A stretch of DNA of 64,000 nucleotides from a virus. Shown piece after piece: positions 63,840 to 64,000 of this stretch. Location: positions 1-64,000 of the IMG/VR virus record IMGVR_UViG_3300047552_001072, one strand, 5' to 3'. Positions within the stretch are counted from its first letter, which is position 1. Each line of letters begins with the position of its first letter. The notes beneath the pieces were generated by a model, which saw nothing but the letters and a program-made list of their open reading frames with translations, was not told the DNA's origin and ran no database searches. Position numbers and translations under genes: made by a program.

Positions 63840-64000
63840 TTAATGATCCCAAACAGTACAAGGTCCACCTGACACTTCCATAGGAATTCTTTTGCAGAAT
63901 ACTTTCCCTGCTTTAAGCATACAATCGGTTAAGACTTTGTCTATTCTTTCAACTTCCTCGTCTTTTGCCATCACAACTATCTCATCATGTAGTACTAATA
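63840..64000 (-). CDS. Family A DNA polymerase, C-terminal end (cut by window edge)
   Basis: The reverse frame from base 64000 to the TAA at 63840-63842 translates to LVLHDEIVVMAKDEEVER and ends GGPCTVWDH. HDE is motif C of family A (Pol I-type) DNA polymerases, in which the Asp-Glu pair sits in the palm active site; the following helix and the final IPMEV also fit. Only about 53 residues are in the window; the rest lies to the right. It is the replicative polymerase of a phage that also encodes DnaB, DnaG and SSB, the family A branch of crAss-like replication systems. Confidence 0.85.
   Translation of the reverse strand, partial: LVLHDEIVVMAKDEEVERIDKVLTDCMLKAGKVFCKRIPMEVSGGPCTVWDH

Noticed and set aside
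1-64000. CRISPR array, tRNA genes, integrase, transposon or long direct repeats
   Set aside because: I found no regular repeat-spacer pattern, cloverleaf sequence, integrase-like or transposase-like product. An automated tRNA scan was not possible, so a tRNA could still be missed.

Overview
The window is an AT-rich segment of a tailed double-stranded DNA phage that I assign to the crAss-like phages (order Crassvirales), probably infecting a bacterium of the phylum Bacteroidota. The assignment rests on gene content and order: portal, acidic scaffold-like protein, crAss-type major capsid protein, connector/ring and fibre proteins, a P22 gp4-like tail protein, a 1,420-residue muzzle/stabilisation-like protein, two large internal proteins, and a giant protein with the DFDVD active site of the single-chain crAss-like RNA polymerase. 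A convergent replication block follows. Start codons mostly sit in A/T-rich sequence without clear Shine-Dalgarno motifs, as is common in Bacteroidota and their phages. The standard code fits: TAA dominates, and TAG and TGA both occur as stops.

Layout. Bases 3-43266 are one long rightward block of virion genes. 3-6722 holds the portal C-terminus, scaffold candidate, capsid protein, two connector-type proteins and a second abundant structural protein. 6771-11586 holds Cys-rich and fibre/receptor-binding proteins. 11612-11959 is a small holin-like protein, followed by a strong terminator. 12013-18238 holds tail-connector and muzzle genes. 18240-43266 holds two cargo proteins and the 6,647-residue polyprotein: membrane-active-looking N-terminus, coiled coils, SF1 helicase, zincin, RNA polymerase, second zincin, PD-(D/E)XK nuclease and hydrophobic C-terminus. 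At 43284-43320 a bidirectional terminator separates this from a leftward block that runs from a family A DNA polymerase (cut by the right edge) to 43460.

The leftward block encodes DNA polymerase A, DnaB-like helicase, a winged-helix partner, RecA-like ATPase, SSB, DnaG-like primase, a degenerate uracil-DNA-glycosylase-like protein and three nucleases. Embedded in it is a set of amide-bond chemistry genes: two glutamine-synthetase-fold COOH-NH2 ligases (49099-50664 and 58226-59047), a class II glutamine amidotransferase with zinc ribbons, an ATP-grasp ligase and a gamma-glutamylcyclotransferase. Together these resemble the uncharacterised peptide-ligase set known by gene context from phage phiEco32. 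I regard this as the most interesting system in the window. Its substrate (protein, peptidoglycan, DNA base or small molecule) cannot be read from the sequence.

The region is densely coded. The only gap near 200 bases is the convergent junction at about 43267-43459, which holds the terminator and a degraded or startless small ORF. I saw no tRNA, CRISPR array, insertion sequence, integrase or attachment site, and no recognisable endolysin.
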